Shown here: piece after piece, positions 34,804 to 42,964 of the stretch
How positions within the stretch are numbered: the first letter of the stretch is position 1
Layout: each line of letters starts with the position of its first letter
Assembly (NCBI GenBank): GCA_903837355.1
Contig: CAILUI010000249.1
Location: 1-64,000 of the forward strand
DNA: 64,000 bases
DNA from: an uncultured Victivallales bacterium
Lineage (GTDB): Bacteria > Verrucomicrobiota > Lentisphaeria > Oligosphaerales > JAFGRS01
Direction of reading: 5' to 3'
Position numbers and translations under genes: made by a program
The notes under the pieces: model-generated
Databases searched by the model: none
What the model was told of the DNA's origin: nothing
Seen by the model: the letters and a program-made list of their open reading frames with translations, nothing else

Positions 34804-37800
34804 CTACTCCAGGCGCGCCCGCGTGACCTCGCCACGCAGTTGGGCCTCGCCCGGTTCCTTCTCGAAGACGCCGTAGAACATGCTGCAGCAGTCGAGCCAC
34901 AGCGTCAGGCGATGGAGATCCTCGGCGGACAACACCACCTCGTGGTGGCCCTTGTCGAGCATGGCGAGCAGCTTCGAGGCGCGCGCGCCGAACTGGCCAG
35001 GACGCGTGCGGTAACTGTCGCCGTAGCTGGTGAATCCATACCCCACCAGCGTGTTGTAGGAGGCGTAGAACCCGCCCGCGATCGGCTCCCGCGCCAGGGT
35101 GGGGGCCTTCTTGGCCTGCTCTTTCTGGTGGCAGGGCACGCAGTTGCGGTCGAGAACGGGCTGGACCAGCCGCGGGTAGCTGAAGGGTTTGGAGCCATCG
35201 ACATCGGGCGTGAGCGCCGATGGCGGGCGGCGCAGGGCCAACGGCAGGGCCGCGGGGACCTTGGCAGCCTGCGATTTCTGCTCATGACAGCCCTGACAGA
35301 CGAGCCGCTCACCCTGGCGCGCCTGGGTTCCCGAACGCATCGACGTGATCGCCAGGCCGCGGTCGTCGAGCGCCTGGAAGAACAGTTCGCGGTAGGCCGG
35401 CACGGTGAAGTGGGCGCTGCCATCGGCCTCCACCGGAACCGTGCCGAGGACCCAACGGCAGGGCACGATCGAGTCGCCGGCCTCGGCAATGCGCCGGCCG
35501 GTTTCATGCGGGCGCAGGCCGCCGCTGGGGACGGCGCAGGGCAGGAGCTGCAGGACCCGTAGCGCGCGGATCTGCGTGCCTTCCGGCCAGTCTGTCCGGT
35601 GGTCGTAGACATCGACCACGGCCATTGTTGCCTCGCCTGCCGCACCGATGTCGACCGCCTGGCCGCCGCCGGCGGCGTCGGCGAGCGGCGTAGCGGGTGC
35701 GGCCGGCAGCGCCTGCGGCCGCAACGGGATCGGGTTCATGCAGCCGATGTCGGGATCGCGGTAGATCAGTTCCTTGTTGCCAAACGCATCCACCAGATAG
35801 ATGCCGTAACTTTCGCCGGCGCGGCCCAATGGGGCGCCGGTCATGGCGGCGTCGTAGACACAGAGGTGGTAGTTCTCGCCGAGCGGCCAGGGCGTGCTGT
35901 ACGCCTGCTGGCCGCCCTGGCTTTCCGGGAAGCCCACTTCGGGAGTGAGGCGGCGGACCGGCCCCATGCCGTCGTCGTCCGGGACCTGCGGATCGATGAC
36001 GATCAGCGAGCCGTAGGCCTGCCCGTGGTGCGGCGCGGCGAGAGCGACGTACTTCTGCGAGTCCGGGATCGAACGGACATACAGCTCCATGTCAGGGCGC
36101 GCCTGGCGCGGGGCGTAGTTGCCGTGGAGCGGCCGCGGATCACGGCCGTCAAGGGTGGTCGTCCAGGGCATGTGGGCAATGCAGCCGTGGCGGTCGACGT
36201 AGTCCCAGCGGGTCCAGACGATGCGGCCGTCGGCGGTGACGCCAGGATTCCACTCGTTACTGTCATGGAAGCTGAGGCAGTTGATGCCACTGCCGTCCGG
36301 GTTCATGTCGTAGAGGGTGTAGAGCGGACAGGCGCGCCCGCAACGGAGGTACCCGCCGCGGCGTTCGCTGATGAACGCGATGCGGCCGTTGGGTAGCCAG
36401 CACGGATCGAAATCGTTCCAGGTGCCGTCGGTGAGCTGGCGCAGCCCCGTACCGTCGAGGTTGACCGAGAAGAGGTGGTAGCAGCGCTGGCTGTCCCAAT
36501 GACCACGCGTCGGGTCTTCGTGGAAGGCCTGTTCCTTGCTGCCCTGCCGCTCGACGTAGGCGAAGACGATCTGCCGGGCGTCGGGCGAGAGGGCGGGCGA
36601 GAGGAACGATCCGCCGTCGATATCGTCGCCGCTGATGGCCCGCTCGCCGTCGTACTGGAGCTTGGCCGCTCGGACCCCGCCACCGCTCAGCTTCTGGCCT
36701 TGGAGCCGGCCCCCCGCACAGGTCGAGTTGGCCAGGATATCGCGCACGGCCGCGTCGGCCGTGAACGCGTTCTCCAGTACGTAGAGCCCGCCGCCGGGGT
36801 TCTGGCAGATGCCGTAGAACTGGTCGCACATGTGCTGGTAGAAGGCCCGGTGACGTTTGACGAACACGAGGTCGCGGAAGTTCAGCAGAGGATTGCTGAA
36901 GGCGATCTGGCGGCGCAGTCGGCAGAGATCGTGGTGTAGTGCGCGTCGCGCCTCTGCTGCGGTCACGGGCGTGTCGGCGACGGCTTGTGCCAGGGTCGCC
37001 AACGGCGCCTCGAACGCGCCGAAACGGCCCTCGGCCTGACGCCTCAGGTCAGCGAGCAGGGCCGTGGTCCGCCGTAGCACGATGTCGGCCGGATCGCGGT
37101 CGCTCGCCAACACCAGCGCGGCCTGGTTGAGCGTCTGGCTGGCGATCTCGGCGGCTGTCGAGCGCTCCGTGGGCACGTAGGTGGTGCCGTTCCACGCCCG
37201 TTCGCCGGTGGCCGTGCTGAGGATCGTCTGCTGCTGCATGTCGTGCTGTAGCACCGCGTACTGCTGATCGAGTTCGGCGCTCAGGGCGACGCGGGATCCC
37301 AGGCGGCTCCAGCGGCCATCCTCGACGGCCGCTTTGGTTGCCACCAGCTCGGCAAGCTCCTGCTCGACGGGGGCGCGGGCCGCGGCGTCGGCGATCGACC
37401 TCAGCAGCGCCGCCGCGTCACGGTAGCGGCAGGCGCGGCCGTAGAGGTCGAGCCAGCCCGCCTCGCCGGCACTCGCGCCGGCCGCCTGCAGAGCGCCGAG
37501 TTCGACCCGCAGCGGCGACTCGGCGGGTGCGTCCCGCAGCGCCCGGGCCACGAGGTCCTGTTCGCAGGCAGCGTTCGCGCGCACCCCGAACCACGCCGCC
37601 AGGCCGTCGCTCCCGGCGTCGGCAAGCAGCCAGGCGGCCTGCCGCGGGAAGTCGCGGGCCAGCTCCGGCCACGACGCCGGCAGCGGCACGGCGGCCGACA
37701 GGACCCGGAAACGCACCACCCCGTCGGCCCGGTCCTTGTCTTCGCCGACAAAGGCCTCGAAGCGCTCGTACTTGCCGTCCAGTGCGAAGGTCAGTTCGCT

Positions 37801-38274
37801 GTCGGCGTGCACCCAAAACCCGAAGGCGAACTGCCGATCACCCACCACCAGCGGGTGGTCTTGCCAGTTCTTGTCCAACAGCATCTGTCCCCAGCCCACG
37901 CGGACCTGAGTGGGCTTGAGATCGGTGAGGCGGGTCACCGTGCCGTCCTTGGCGAACAGCGTCGGCTCGCCCCAGATATTGCAGTTGGCCGGGTGTCTCT
38001 CGCACACGGCCACCAGGCGCATCTCGCGTAGACCGGCGATCGGAACGACGACCGCGCGCGCCGGACCCTTGCCGTCCAGCGGACCGCTGTCGAACGGCAG
38101 AAAGGGCACCGCGCTCGCCAGCGCCTGTTGAGCTTCGGAGGAGCCCACGTAGACGGCGCGCGCCGCGGCCATCGCCGCGGCCCAGGATGCCCCGCCCCCA
38201 GTGTCCTCCGCGCGAGCGCGGACACCGGCGGCCAGGAGCCCCATGGTCGCGATCAGGAAGGCGAGTGCGCGCAT
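34804..38274 (-). CDS. HzsA-related protein with NPCBM domain and two c-type heme motifs
   Basis: Exported protein of 1156 residues with signal peptide (ALAFLIATMGLLAAGVRARA). Order of parts: an NPCBM domain (about 95-190, GWGQMLLDKNWQDHPLVVGD, FAFGFWVHADSELTF); a helical region; the hydrazine-synthase-alpha-like middle with LLNFRDLVFVKRHRAFYQHM; a WD40/TolB-like propeller (HLFSVNLDGTGLRQLTDGTW, NGRIAFISERRGGY); and a C-terminal cytochrome part with CQGCH at 993-997 and CVPCH at 1045-1049. Proteins of this type are widespread in PVC bacteria that cannot do anammox; their role is unknown. It follows the TonB-like gene by 17 bp. Confidence 0.8.
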   Translation of the reverse strand: MRALAFLIATMGLLAAGVRARAEDTGGGASWAAAMAAARAVYVGSSEAQQALASAVPFLPFDSGPLDGKGPARAVVVPIAGLREMRLVAVCERHPANCNIWGEPTLFAKDGTVTRLTDLKPTQVRVGWGQMLLDKNWQDHPLVVGDRQFAFGFWVHADSELTFALDGKYERFEAFVGEDKDRADGVVRFRVLSAAVPLPASWPELARDFPRQAAWLLADAGSDGLAAWFGVRANAACEQDLVARALRDAPAESPLRVELGALQAAGASAGEAGWLDLYGRACRYRDAAALLRSIADAAARAPVEQELAELVATKAAVEDGRWSRLGSRVALSAELDQQYAVLQHDMQQQTILSTATGERAWNGTTYVPTERSTAAEIASQTLNQAALVLASDRDPADIVLRRTTALLADLRRQAEGRFGAFEAPLATLAQAVADTPVTAAEARRALHHDLCRLRRQIAFSNPLLNFRDLVFVKRHRAFYQHMCDQFYGICQNPGGGLYVLENAFTADAAVRDILANSTCAGGRLQGQKLSGGGVRAAKLQYDGERAISGDDIDGGSFLSPALSPDARQIVFAYVERQGSKEQAFHEDPTRGHWDSQRCYHLFSVNLDGTGLRQLTDGTWNDFDPCWLPNGRIAFISERRGGYLRCGRACPLYTLYDMNPDGSGINCLSFHDSNEWNPGVTADGRIVWTRWDYVDRHGCIAHMPWTTTLDGRDPRPLHGNYAPRQARPDMELYVRSIPDSQKYVALAAPHHGQAYGSLIVIDPQVPDDDGMGPVRRLTPEVGFPESQGGQQAYSTPWPLGENYHLCVYDAAMTGAPLGRAGESYGIYLVDAFGNKELIYRDPDIGCMNPIPLRPQALPAAPATPLADAAGGGQAVDIGAAGEATMAVVDVYDHRTDWPEGTQIRALRVLQLLPCAVPSGGLRPHETGRRIAEAGDSIVPCRWVLGTVPVEADGSAHFTVPAYRELFFQALDDRGLAITSMRSGTQARQGERLVCQGCHEQKSQAAKVPAALPLALRRPPSALTPDVDGSKPFSYPRLVQPVLDRNCVPCHQKEQAKKAPTLAREPIAGGFYASYNTLVGYGFTSYGDSYRTRPGQFGARASKLLAMLDKGHHEVVLSAEDLHRLTLWLDCCSMFYGVFEKEPGEAQLRGEVTRARLE

Positions 38275-38291
38275 CGGCTTTCTCCACCAGG

Positions 38292-39263
38292 CTAGACGGC
38301 TCGGAACATGATATCGATGGTCCGCACGGCCTCGGTGCTGCCGTATTGCGCCGGGGCGGGTAGTCTCCGCAACTGCCGCAGCATCTGCTCGACGCTCTGA
38401 TCCAACGCCGTATTGCCGCTGGACCGAGTGACCTGGAAGGCCGTGACCCGGCCGTCGGAGCGCAGCGTGATCTTGACGGCGACGGCGCGATCGCCGGAAC
38501 CGATCTCCGCTCGCGATGGCGTCTCCCAGGCCTCGTGCAGGGCCGCACTGACCGCGGCCAGGAACGGATCCTGCCCGCCGCCGCCCCCCCCGCCATCGCC
38601 ATCGCCGTCGCCATCCCCGGAGCCGTTGCCGCTGCCGCCGCGTCCGCCGCCCCCACCGACGTCGATGGCACCGTCCTGCGTGCCGGAGCCCCGCCCGCGC
38701 GGGTTGACTCCGCGCCCGCCGCCGCCGCCAGTGCCACTGCTGTCGGCGTCCGCTGACTCCAGGCCGGCGTTGAGCCGTGCCGCGATCTCCTTCGAGCTCT
38801 GTTTCTTGGCCGGTTGCGTCGGGCGCGCTTGCCGGCTCGCCGGCACCGGGGGGAGCGGCCGGGCGCTGTGGCGGATGCGCTCGATGCGCTCGGCCATCGT
38901 TTCCTTCTTCGTGTCGGCCTTGGCGGGAAGGACGGCTGGCCCCGTCGGCGAGGTCTGCCCTGCCGAACTGGCCTTGGTGCGGGCCGCGGAGGCCTTGGTC
39001 ACCGCGGTCGGCGGCGGCGCCGCGGCGCCGGGCGCCGCACCGGCGGCGGGCTTGCGGTTCAGGTCACTGACGTCGCGTGGCCCCGATGGCCCGCCGCCCT
39101 TGGCCCCCGCGCGGGATCCGCCGGAGCCGGTTCCCAGGGCCAGCCCGATGCTCTGAGACGCCTTGGCGGGCAGACCCATGCGGTAGCTGACCAGCAGGCA
39201 GGCCGTGATCATGGTTCCGTGGACCATGAGCGACCAGTATGTACCCTTGGTAAGGTCGTGCAT
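38292..39263 (-). CDS. TonB-like energy-transducing protein
   Basis: Protein of 323 residues with one N-terminal membrane helix (YWSLMVHGTMITACLLVSY). A long low-complexity periplasmic linker follows, Pro/Ala/Lys-rich and then a Gly/Asp tract (GNGSGDGDGDGDGGGG). The C-terminal domain of about 90 residues is TonB/TolA-like: DPFLAAVSAALHEAWETPSR, VAVKITLRSDGRVTAFQVTR and SSGNTALDQSVEQMLRQL. Such proteins pass energy from ExbB-ExbD or TolQ-TolR to the outer membrane; no such partners are here. ATG 39263 is favoured because it gives a short N-tail before the helix. The frame is open upstream. The HzsA-related gene follows at once. Confidence 0.75.
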   Translation of the reverse strand: MHDLTKGTYWSLMVHGTMITACLLVSYRMGLPAKASQSIGLALGTGSGGSRAGAKGGGPSGPRDVSDLNRKPAAGAAPGAAAPPPTAVTKASAARTKASSAGQTSPTGPAVLPAKADTKKETMAERIERIRHSARPLPPVPASRQARPTQPAKKQSSKEIAARLNAGLESADADSSGTGGGGGRGVNPRGRGSGTQDGAIDVGGGGGRGGSGNGSGDGDGDGDGGGGGGGQDPFLAAVSAALHEAWETPSRAEIGSGDRAVAVKITLRSDGRVTAFQVTRSSGNTALDQSVEQMLRQLRRLPAPAQYGSTEAVRTIDIMFRAV

Positions 39264-39471
39264 CGTGCGGCAACCTCTGGTGGCATGACGACCGCCCTGG
39301 GGGCGAGTTCCGCCGTGAATATAGCCTGCCCCGCCGCCATGGCGCGCCCAGAATGCGTGCGCGTGAAACGATGGCAGCATCGTCGCAGGCTGGACGCGGT
39401 CCACGGCACGTGGTATGCTGCCGAGTCGTGGATCGGGACAGCGCGCGGCTGAATGGGTACGGGAGAGCTCC

Positions 39472-40647
39472 ATGCGTATTGGTGTAGTGGGCGCCGGACA
39501 TGCCGGCGTCGAGGCTGCCAGGGTCGCCGCCGAGGCGGGGGCCGAGGTGCATCTGTACTCCGCCGAGGACGTGCTGCCCTACTTCCGTCCACGCCTGCCG
39601 GCCGTCGCCTTTGGCCAGGATGAACCCCGGGCCATTCAGATGCGGCCATTGGGCTGGTACGAGCAGAAGGGGATCCAGCTTCACCTCGGCGCCGAGGTCA
39701 CCGCGCTGGACGCCACCACGCAGACGCTCGCGCTGGGTTCGGCGACCGCGCGCTTCGACGGGATCGTCCTCGCTACCGGAGCCGGGCCCATCGTGCCGGC
39801 GCTGGCCGCCGGCGGCGGCGGTAGGCTCCTGCCGCTGTGGTGCCTGAGTCAGGCGCTGGCCGTTCGCGCCCAGGTGAAGCCGGGCGGCCAGGCGCTCATC
39901 CTGGGTGGCGGCATTCTCGGGATCGAGGCGGCCCTGCGTGCGCAGAACGCCGGAATGGCGGTCACCGTGGTGGAGCGCCTCGAGCGCCTGATGCCAGCGC
40001 AGTTTGGCGCTCGTGCCTCGGCGGCCCTGCTGGGGCTGCTGCAACGCCAGGGCATTACCGTTCTCCTCCAGCGCACCGCGGTACGGGCAGGGGTGACTGC
40101 CGGAGGCGAGCATTTCACCCTTCACCTGGACGACGGCAGCGTGCTCAGCGCCGCTGTCGGGCTGCTCTCCATCGGCGCCCGGCCGCATCTGGACGTGGCC
40201 GTGGCAGCAGGCCTGGTCACGCAGCGCGGTATCTGCGTCGATGCCTGCCTGCAGACCTCTGCGCCGCGGGTCTTTGCCGTCGGCGACGTCGTCCAGGTGG
40301 AGGGTGTGACCCGCTGCTCGGCCCGGGAGGCGGCGGCCCAAGGCCGGCTGGGCGCCGCCAACCTCGTGGCCGCGCTGCAGGATCGGCCCCTGACTGCCTA
40401 CGCCGCCGAGGCGGCACCGTTGACGTTCAAGACCCCGGAGATCGAGTTGTACGCCCTCGGGCAGCCGGCCGGCGAGGGATCGCAGGAGTGGCTTCTCGAT
40501 GCCAGCGCGGACTCGGCCCTCCGCACCCTGGCACTCAGCGGCGGCGTGGTCACGGGCGTGCAGATGATCGGGACCCGCAGAGAGTTCGATCAGTACGCTG
40601 ACATGGTTCGCTGCCGTGCCGAGTACCCACAGCAGGCCAACGCCTGA
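39472..40647 (+). CDS. FAD-dependent pyridine-nucleotide oxidoreductase
   Basis: Protein of 391 residues of the two-dinucleotide-binding-domain flavoprotein class, similar in layout to rubredoxin or nitrite-type NAD(P)H reductases. The FAD motif GVVGAGHAGVEAARVAAEAG is at the N-terminus. A second glycine-rich NAD(P)-binding motif is LILGGGILGIEAALRAQNAG. The FAD-closing motif is PRVFAVGDVVQVE. No redox-active CxxC is seen, so it is not a disulfide reductase. It would pass electrons from NAD(P)H to an unidentified protein or small acceptor. ATG 39472 has GGGAGAG upstream. The TonB-like gene is divergent, and tRNA-Gln follows 104 bp downstream. Confidence 0.8.
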   Translation: MRIGVVGAGHAGVEAARVAAEAGAEVHLYSAEDVLPYFRPRLPAVAFGQDEPRAIQMRPLGWYEQKGIQLHLGAEVTALDATTQTLALGSATARFDGIVLATGAGPIVPALAAGGGGRLLPLWCLSQALAVRAQVKPGGQALILGGGILGIEAALRAQNAGMAVTVVERLERLMPAQFGARASAALLGLLQRQGITVLLQRTAVRAGVTAGGEHFTLHLDDGSVLSAAVGLLSIGARPHLDVAVAAGLVTQRGICVDACLQTSAPRVFAVGDVVQVEGVTRCSAREAAAQGRLGAANLVAALQDRPLTAYAAEAAPLTFKTPEIELYALGQPAGEGSQEWLLDASADSALRTLALSGGVVTGVQMIGTRREFDQYADMVRCRAEYPQQANA

Positions 40648-40679
40648 GGCCAGACCGCGACCCGGCCCGACTGCCGCAG

Positions 40680-40707
40680 TTGGCAGCGCGCCAATCCCGC
40701 CTATATT
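40680..40707 (+). promoter_or_regulatory. putative promoter of tRNA-Gln
   Basis: TTGGCA (40680-40685) and TATATT (40702-40707) are separated by 16 bp and lie about 45 bp ahead of the tRNA. The spacing equals that of the tRNA-Leu promoter candidate. Confidence 0.55.
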
Positions 40708-40751
40708 ACTCCCTCGCAGCGGCCGTCCGCCCGGGCCACCGTTGCGCCTGT

Positions 40752-40825
40752 TACCCCGTAGTGTAATGGTAGCACAACAGGTTTTGGTCCTGTTTGTCTA
40801 GGTTCGAGTCCTAGCGGGGTAGCCA
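40752..40825 (+). tRNA. tRNA-Gln (anticodon TTG)
   Basis: The acceptor stem TACCCCG pairs with CGGGGTA, starting with the U1-A72 pair common in glutamine tRNAs. The anticodon stem ACAGG/CCTGT encloses TTTTGGT, giving anticodon TTG. The T arm contains GGTTCGAGTCC. CCA is encoded. Length is 74 nt. It marks the left edge of the toxin-antitoxin island. Confidence 0.95.
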
Positions 40826-41116
40826 TTCGACGCGTTCGCGCTGCTCACTTGCTCATGGCCTGCGGCCGGCCCAGGGAAGCTGGCGGAACACGGCGGCTGG
40901 CTCTGAGCGAACGAGTGCAGCGAGTGCGTCGAAGGGACGCCGCCCCCCCGGCCTCCGATTCAATGCCCGCCTGGTTCTACATTGTCCGCCTGCTCTCCTG
41001 GCTGCATTCCCCTCATAGGCAGCGCCCCACCTGGGCATACCGCACAACCGGTTGGCACCGATCATGTCAAAGACGGGCCAGCACAGCTTCGACGCCCAAT
41101 TCGCAGCGGTCCCATC
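40826..41116. other. island edge, no gene recognised
   Basis: Sequence after tRNA-Gln. Short open frames exist on both strands but none has a family match, a ribosome site or consistent codon use. It may be decayed DNA left by integration next to the tRNA. Confidence 0.4.
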
Positions 41117-41158
41117 CGAGATTGCCAAGACCACTTAGCTCAGATACAGTGAACTGTG
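41117..41158 (+). repeat. island repeat A, copy 1 (42 bp)
   Basis: Shares 36 of 42 bases with 45375-45416, and all six differences are transitions. It begins CCGAGATTGCCAAGA and ends GTGAACTGT. It lies 28 bp ahead of the first antitoxin start. Copy 2 lies directly ahead of another small island gene, so it may carry a promoter or be a recombination trace. Confidence 0.7.
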
Positions 41159-41186
41159 GTAGCCGTTCCGTACGGAGATCAAATCC

Positions 41187-41426
41187 ATGGCGACAGTACT
41201 GGGCGAATGCGAACGGAAAGCCAGGCGTCTCTCCCTGGCCGAGCGCGCGTTGCTGATCGAGCATCTGATCAGCACTCTCGACGACCTTGAGGAAGAGGAG
41301 TGTGAGCGTCTCTGGATTGCCGAAGGGGAGCGACGGTATGCGGGTTACAAAGAGGGGAGCATTACTGCCCGACCCGCTGCCGACGTTTTCCGCGACGCCG
41401 AGGCCAGATTGGCGTCGCTCAGATGA
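41187..41426 (+). CDS. addiction-module antitoxin (TIGR02574 family)
   Basis: 79-residue acidic protein of the putative addiction module component family: LGECERKARRLSLAERALLI, EHLISTLDDLEEEECERLW, IAEGERRYAGYKEG. These small proteins bind and neutralise a ParE/RelE toxin encoded just downstream. Its stop overlaps the toxin start by four bases (ATGA), the usual arrangement. Repeat A precedes it. It is one of only two pairs in the island in which both partners are intact. Confidence 0.8.
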   Translation: MATVLGECERKARRLSLAERALLIEHLISTLDDLEEEECERLWIAEGERRYAGYKEGSITARPAADVFRDAEARLASLR

Positions 41427-41716
41427 GAGCGACGCGGTTTCTGCTGCCGGCTGAAATTGAGATGGTCGAAGCCGCCGTCTACTACGAGACTCAGGTTGGG
41501 GGGTTGGGGGCTGCCTTCCTGGCGAAGGTGAAGACTGCCGTTCGTGACGTGGCGGCTCGGCCGGAGGCGTGGCCGGTAGTGCGGAACGACACCCGAAAGC
41601 GACTCGTGCACCGTTTCCCCTATGCCGTGCTCTACCGACTTGACCCAGAGGAGATCGTGATCGTTGCGGTCATGCACCAGCGACGGCGTCCGGGTTACTG
41701 GCTCGGCCGCGTGTGA
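41423..41716 (+). CDS. ParE/RelE-family toxin
   Basis: 97-residue toxin partner of the preceding antitoxin. It shows the compact RelE/ParE pattern: PAEIEMVEAAVYYETQVGGL, FLAKVKTAVRDVAARPEAWP, and the C-terminal strand segment RKRLVHRFPYAVLYRLDPEE then IVIVAVMHQRRRPGYW. RelE members cut mRNA on the ribosome and ParE members poison gyrase; the sequence alone does not settle which. Start ATG 41423 overlaps the antitoxin stop. Full length, with no visible damage. Confidence 0.8.
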   Translation: MRATRFLLPAEIEMVEAAVYYETQVGGLGAAFLAKVKTAVRDVAARPEAWPVVRNDTRKRLVHRFPYAVLYRLDPEEIVIVAVMHQRRRPGYWLGRV

Positions 41717-41791
41717 CCCGCAAGCGGTCGAAAATGCAGGGCATACGTGTCCCGAGATCGTGTCCCCTGATGCCTTCCTGGGAGACTGAGC

Positions 41792-41986
41792 ATGAAAGAT
41801 CCCTATGTCGCTGAAGTGCGCAAGTACCGCCTGCAACACACCAAGCAGTTCGGCTCCAATCTGCACCTTATCTGTGAGGATCTGAGGCAGTTTGAGCGCT
41901 CCCTCGGCGACCGGGTGGTGACGCTCGGTCCGCGGAAGGTGCCGCGGACAGGAGCGTCCACAGCACGCGGAGTGCCGCGCTCCTGA
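41792..41986 (+). CDS. small conserved island protein, paralogue of 45420-45590
   Basis: 64-residue protein whose first 50 residues align with the protein at 45420: KDP-V-EVR---R--H---F--L--I--DLR--E--L-R-VV-L-P. Small proteins of this pattern are frequent near toxin-antitoxin genes in planctomycetes and cyanobacteria. Their function is not known to me; an antitoxin or regulator role is plausible. GGGAGACTGAGC precedes ATG 41792. The last 14 residues (TGASTARGVPRS) have no counterpart in the paralogue and may be a frame run-on. No toxin partner is next to it. Confidence 0.5.
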   Translation: MKDPYVAEVRKYRLQHTKQFGSNLHLICEDLRQFERSLGDRVVTLGPRKVPRTGASTARGVPRS

Positions 41987-42110
41987 CGCTTGGCGCTCCC
42001 TACGCCCCTCCACGCGCACGGTCGCGACGACGCCGGCTCGACGGGGACGCAGATCGGCTCGGCGTTCGCTCAGGCGAGACCTTGCAGCGGGCATGGGCCG
42101 CGGCTGCATT

Positions 42111-42122
42111 CTTACTAGTAAG
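42111..42122. promoter_or_regulatory. palindromic operator candidate ahead of AbrB-type antitoxin
   Basis: CTTACTAGTAAG is a perfect 12-bp palindrome 27 bp upstream of the antitoxin start. AbrB/MazE antitoxins repress their own operons at such sites, so it is a likely operator. It stands out as AT-rich against the surrounding DNA. Confidence 0.45.
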
Positions 42123-42149
42123 ACAACACTCTGCCTGATGAGGTACGCT

Positions 42150-42413
42150 ATGCAGACTTTGGCTACTACGAGGATGTCGTCGAAGGGCCAAGTGGTGATC
42201 CCGGAGGAGATCCGCAGAGCGCTGTCGCTGGAAAGCGGCACGCAATTCCTTGTCCTTGGCGAGGGTGACGTTGTGGTCCTGAAGACGATCTCCCCGCCGT
42301 CAGCCAAGGAGTTCGACTCCGTCATCAGGCGGGCCCGGGCGCAGGCCAGGGCTGGCGGGATGGTTCCCGCGGACGTTGCCGCCGCCGTCAAGCAGTCGAG
42401 GCAAGCCCGATGA
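42150..42413 (+). CDS. AbrB/MazE/SpoVT-family antitoxin
   Basis: 87-residue protein with the swapped-hairpin DNA-binding domain at the N-terminus: TRMSSKGQVVIPEEIRRAL then SLESGTQFLVLGEGDVVVLK. The C-terminal tail (PPSAKEFDSVIRRARAQARA) would hold the toxin. It should autorepress and neutralise a PIN-domain nuclease. ATG 42150 has GAGG six bases upstream. The stop overlaps the start of the PIN gene by four bases, but that partner is destroyed, so this antitoxin is an orphan. Confidence 0.8.
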   Translation: MQTLATTRMSSKGQVVIPEEIRRALSLESGTQFLVLGEGDVVVLKTISPPSAKEFDSVIRRARAQARAGGMVPADVAAAVKQSRQAR

Positions 42414-42555
42414 GGGTCGTTCTCGATACGAACGTTCTTGTCTCGGTGGCGCGGGCCGGGTGGTGGTCAGCGGTGACGCCCACCTCCGGGCCGTCTCGGG
42501 GTACCGCGTTAGACGTGATCCGACGTCCGACATTCCCACCGACCCGTTGCCAGGA
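42410..42555 (+). pseudogene. PIN-domain toxin with internal deletion and frameshift
   Basis: Starts correctly as MRVVLDTNVLVSVA, the first strand of a PIN domain with its metal-binding Asp. It then jumps straight to the end of the domain: in the next frame the DNA reads GRVVVSGDAHLRAVSGYR and then, after another shift, VIRRPTF. About 90-100 residues carrying the other catalytic acids are missing. The nuclease therefore cannot work. Repeat B begins just at its end. Confidence 0.7.
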
Positions 42556-42582
42556 TAGCCATCACGGGTCATGTTTCCACGG
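42543..42582 (+). repeat. island repeat B, copy 1 (40 bp)
   Basis: Identical to 45669-45708 over the first 26 bases (CCCGTTGCCAGGATAGCCAT and the next six) and at 36 of 40 overall. The four differences are transitions. It lies between the broken PIN gene and the next antitoxin. Confidence 0.75.
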
Positions 42583-42620
42583 TCTGGATGAAGGTTGGTC
42601 GCTCTTTCCCGAGGTGAGCC

Positions 42621-42860
42621 ATGAGTGTAAGCGTCAGAGAGCTCTCAAGCTTGGCGTTGGGCTTGCCTGAACGCTCGCGGGCGATGCTGGCCGATCTCCT
42701 CCTTGACAGCCTTGACGACGGCGCCCCTGAGTCCTACGACGTGGCGTGGTTGGAGTTGGCCAAGCAGCGGGATGCGCAGTTGAGCGATGGCTCAGCCCAG
42801 TCCAAGAGCCACGGAGAGGTCATGGCGTCTGCCCGTGAGGCGGTTCGATGCGCGAGGTGA
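42621..42860 (+). CDS. addiction-module antitoxin (TIGR02574-like)
   Basis: 79-residue protein similar in plan to the antitoxin at 41187: VRELSSLALGLPERSRAMLA, DLLLDSLDDGAPESYDVAWL, ELAKQRDAQLSDG. It would neutralise a ParE/RelE toxin. ATG 42621 has GAGGTGAG upstream. The toxin start (42848) overlaps its end by 13 bases as usual, but that toxin breaks off after 18 codons, so the antitoxin stands alone. Confidence 0.65.
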   Translation: MSVSVRELSSLALGLPERSRAMLADLLLDSLDDGAPESYDVAWLELAKQRDAQLSDGSAQSKSHGEVMASAREAVRCAR

Positions 42861-42904
42861 TCTACCACGAGCGCGTCGAAGACTACTGGAAGAGTCGGCG
42901 GTAG
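42848..42904 (+). pseudogene. truncated ParE/RelE toxin, 18 codons left
   Basis: ATG 42848 begins MREVIYHERVEDYWKSRR and meets a stop at 42902-42904. Start, position and first residues fit a ParE-type toxin paired with the antitoxin at 42621; the remaining 75 or so residues are gone. This is too short for function. Confidence 0.55.
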
Positions 42905-42964
42905 GTTCCGCCGACCGCACCCGCTTCGGCAGCCTGCGTCAAGAGCTCCCCAGGCACAAGGCTT

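Noticed and set aside
40849-41256. 135-codon frame after tRNA-Gln
   Set aside because: No family, no ribosome site, and it overlaps the antitoxin at 41187 in another frame.
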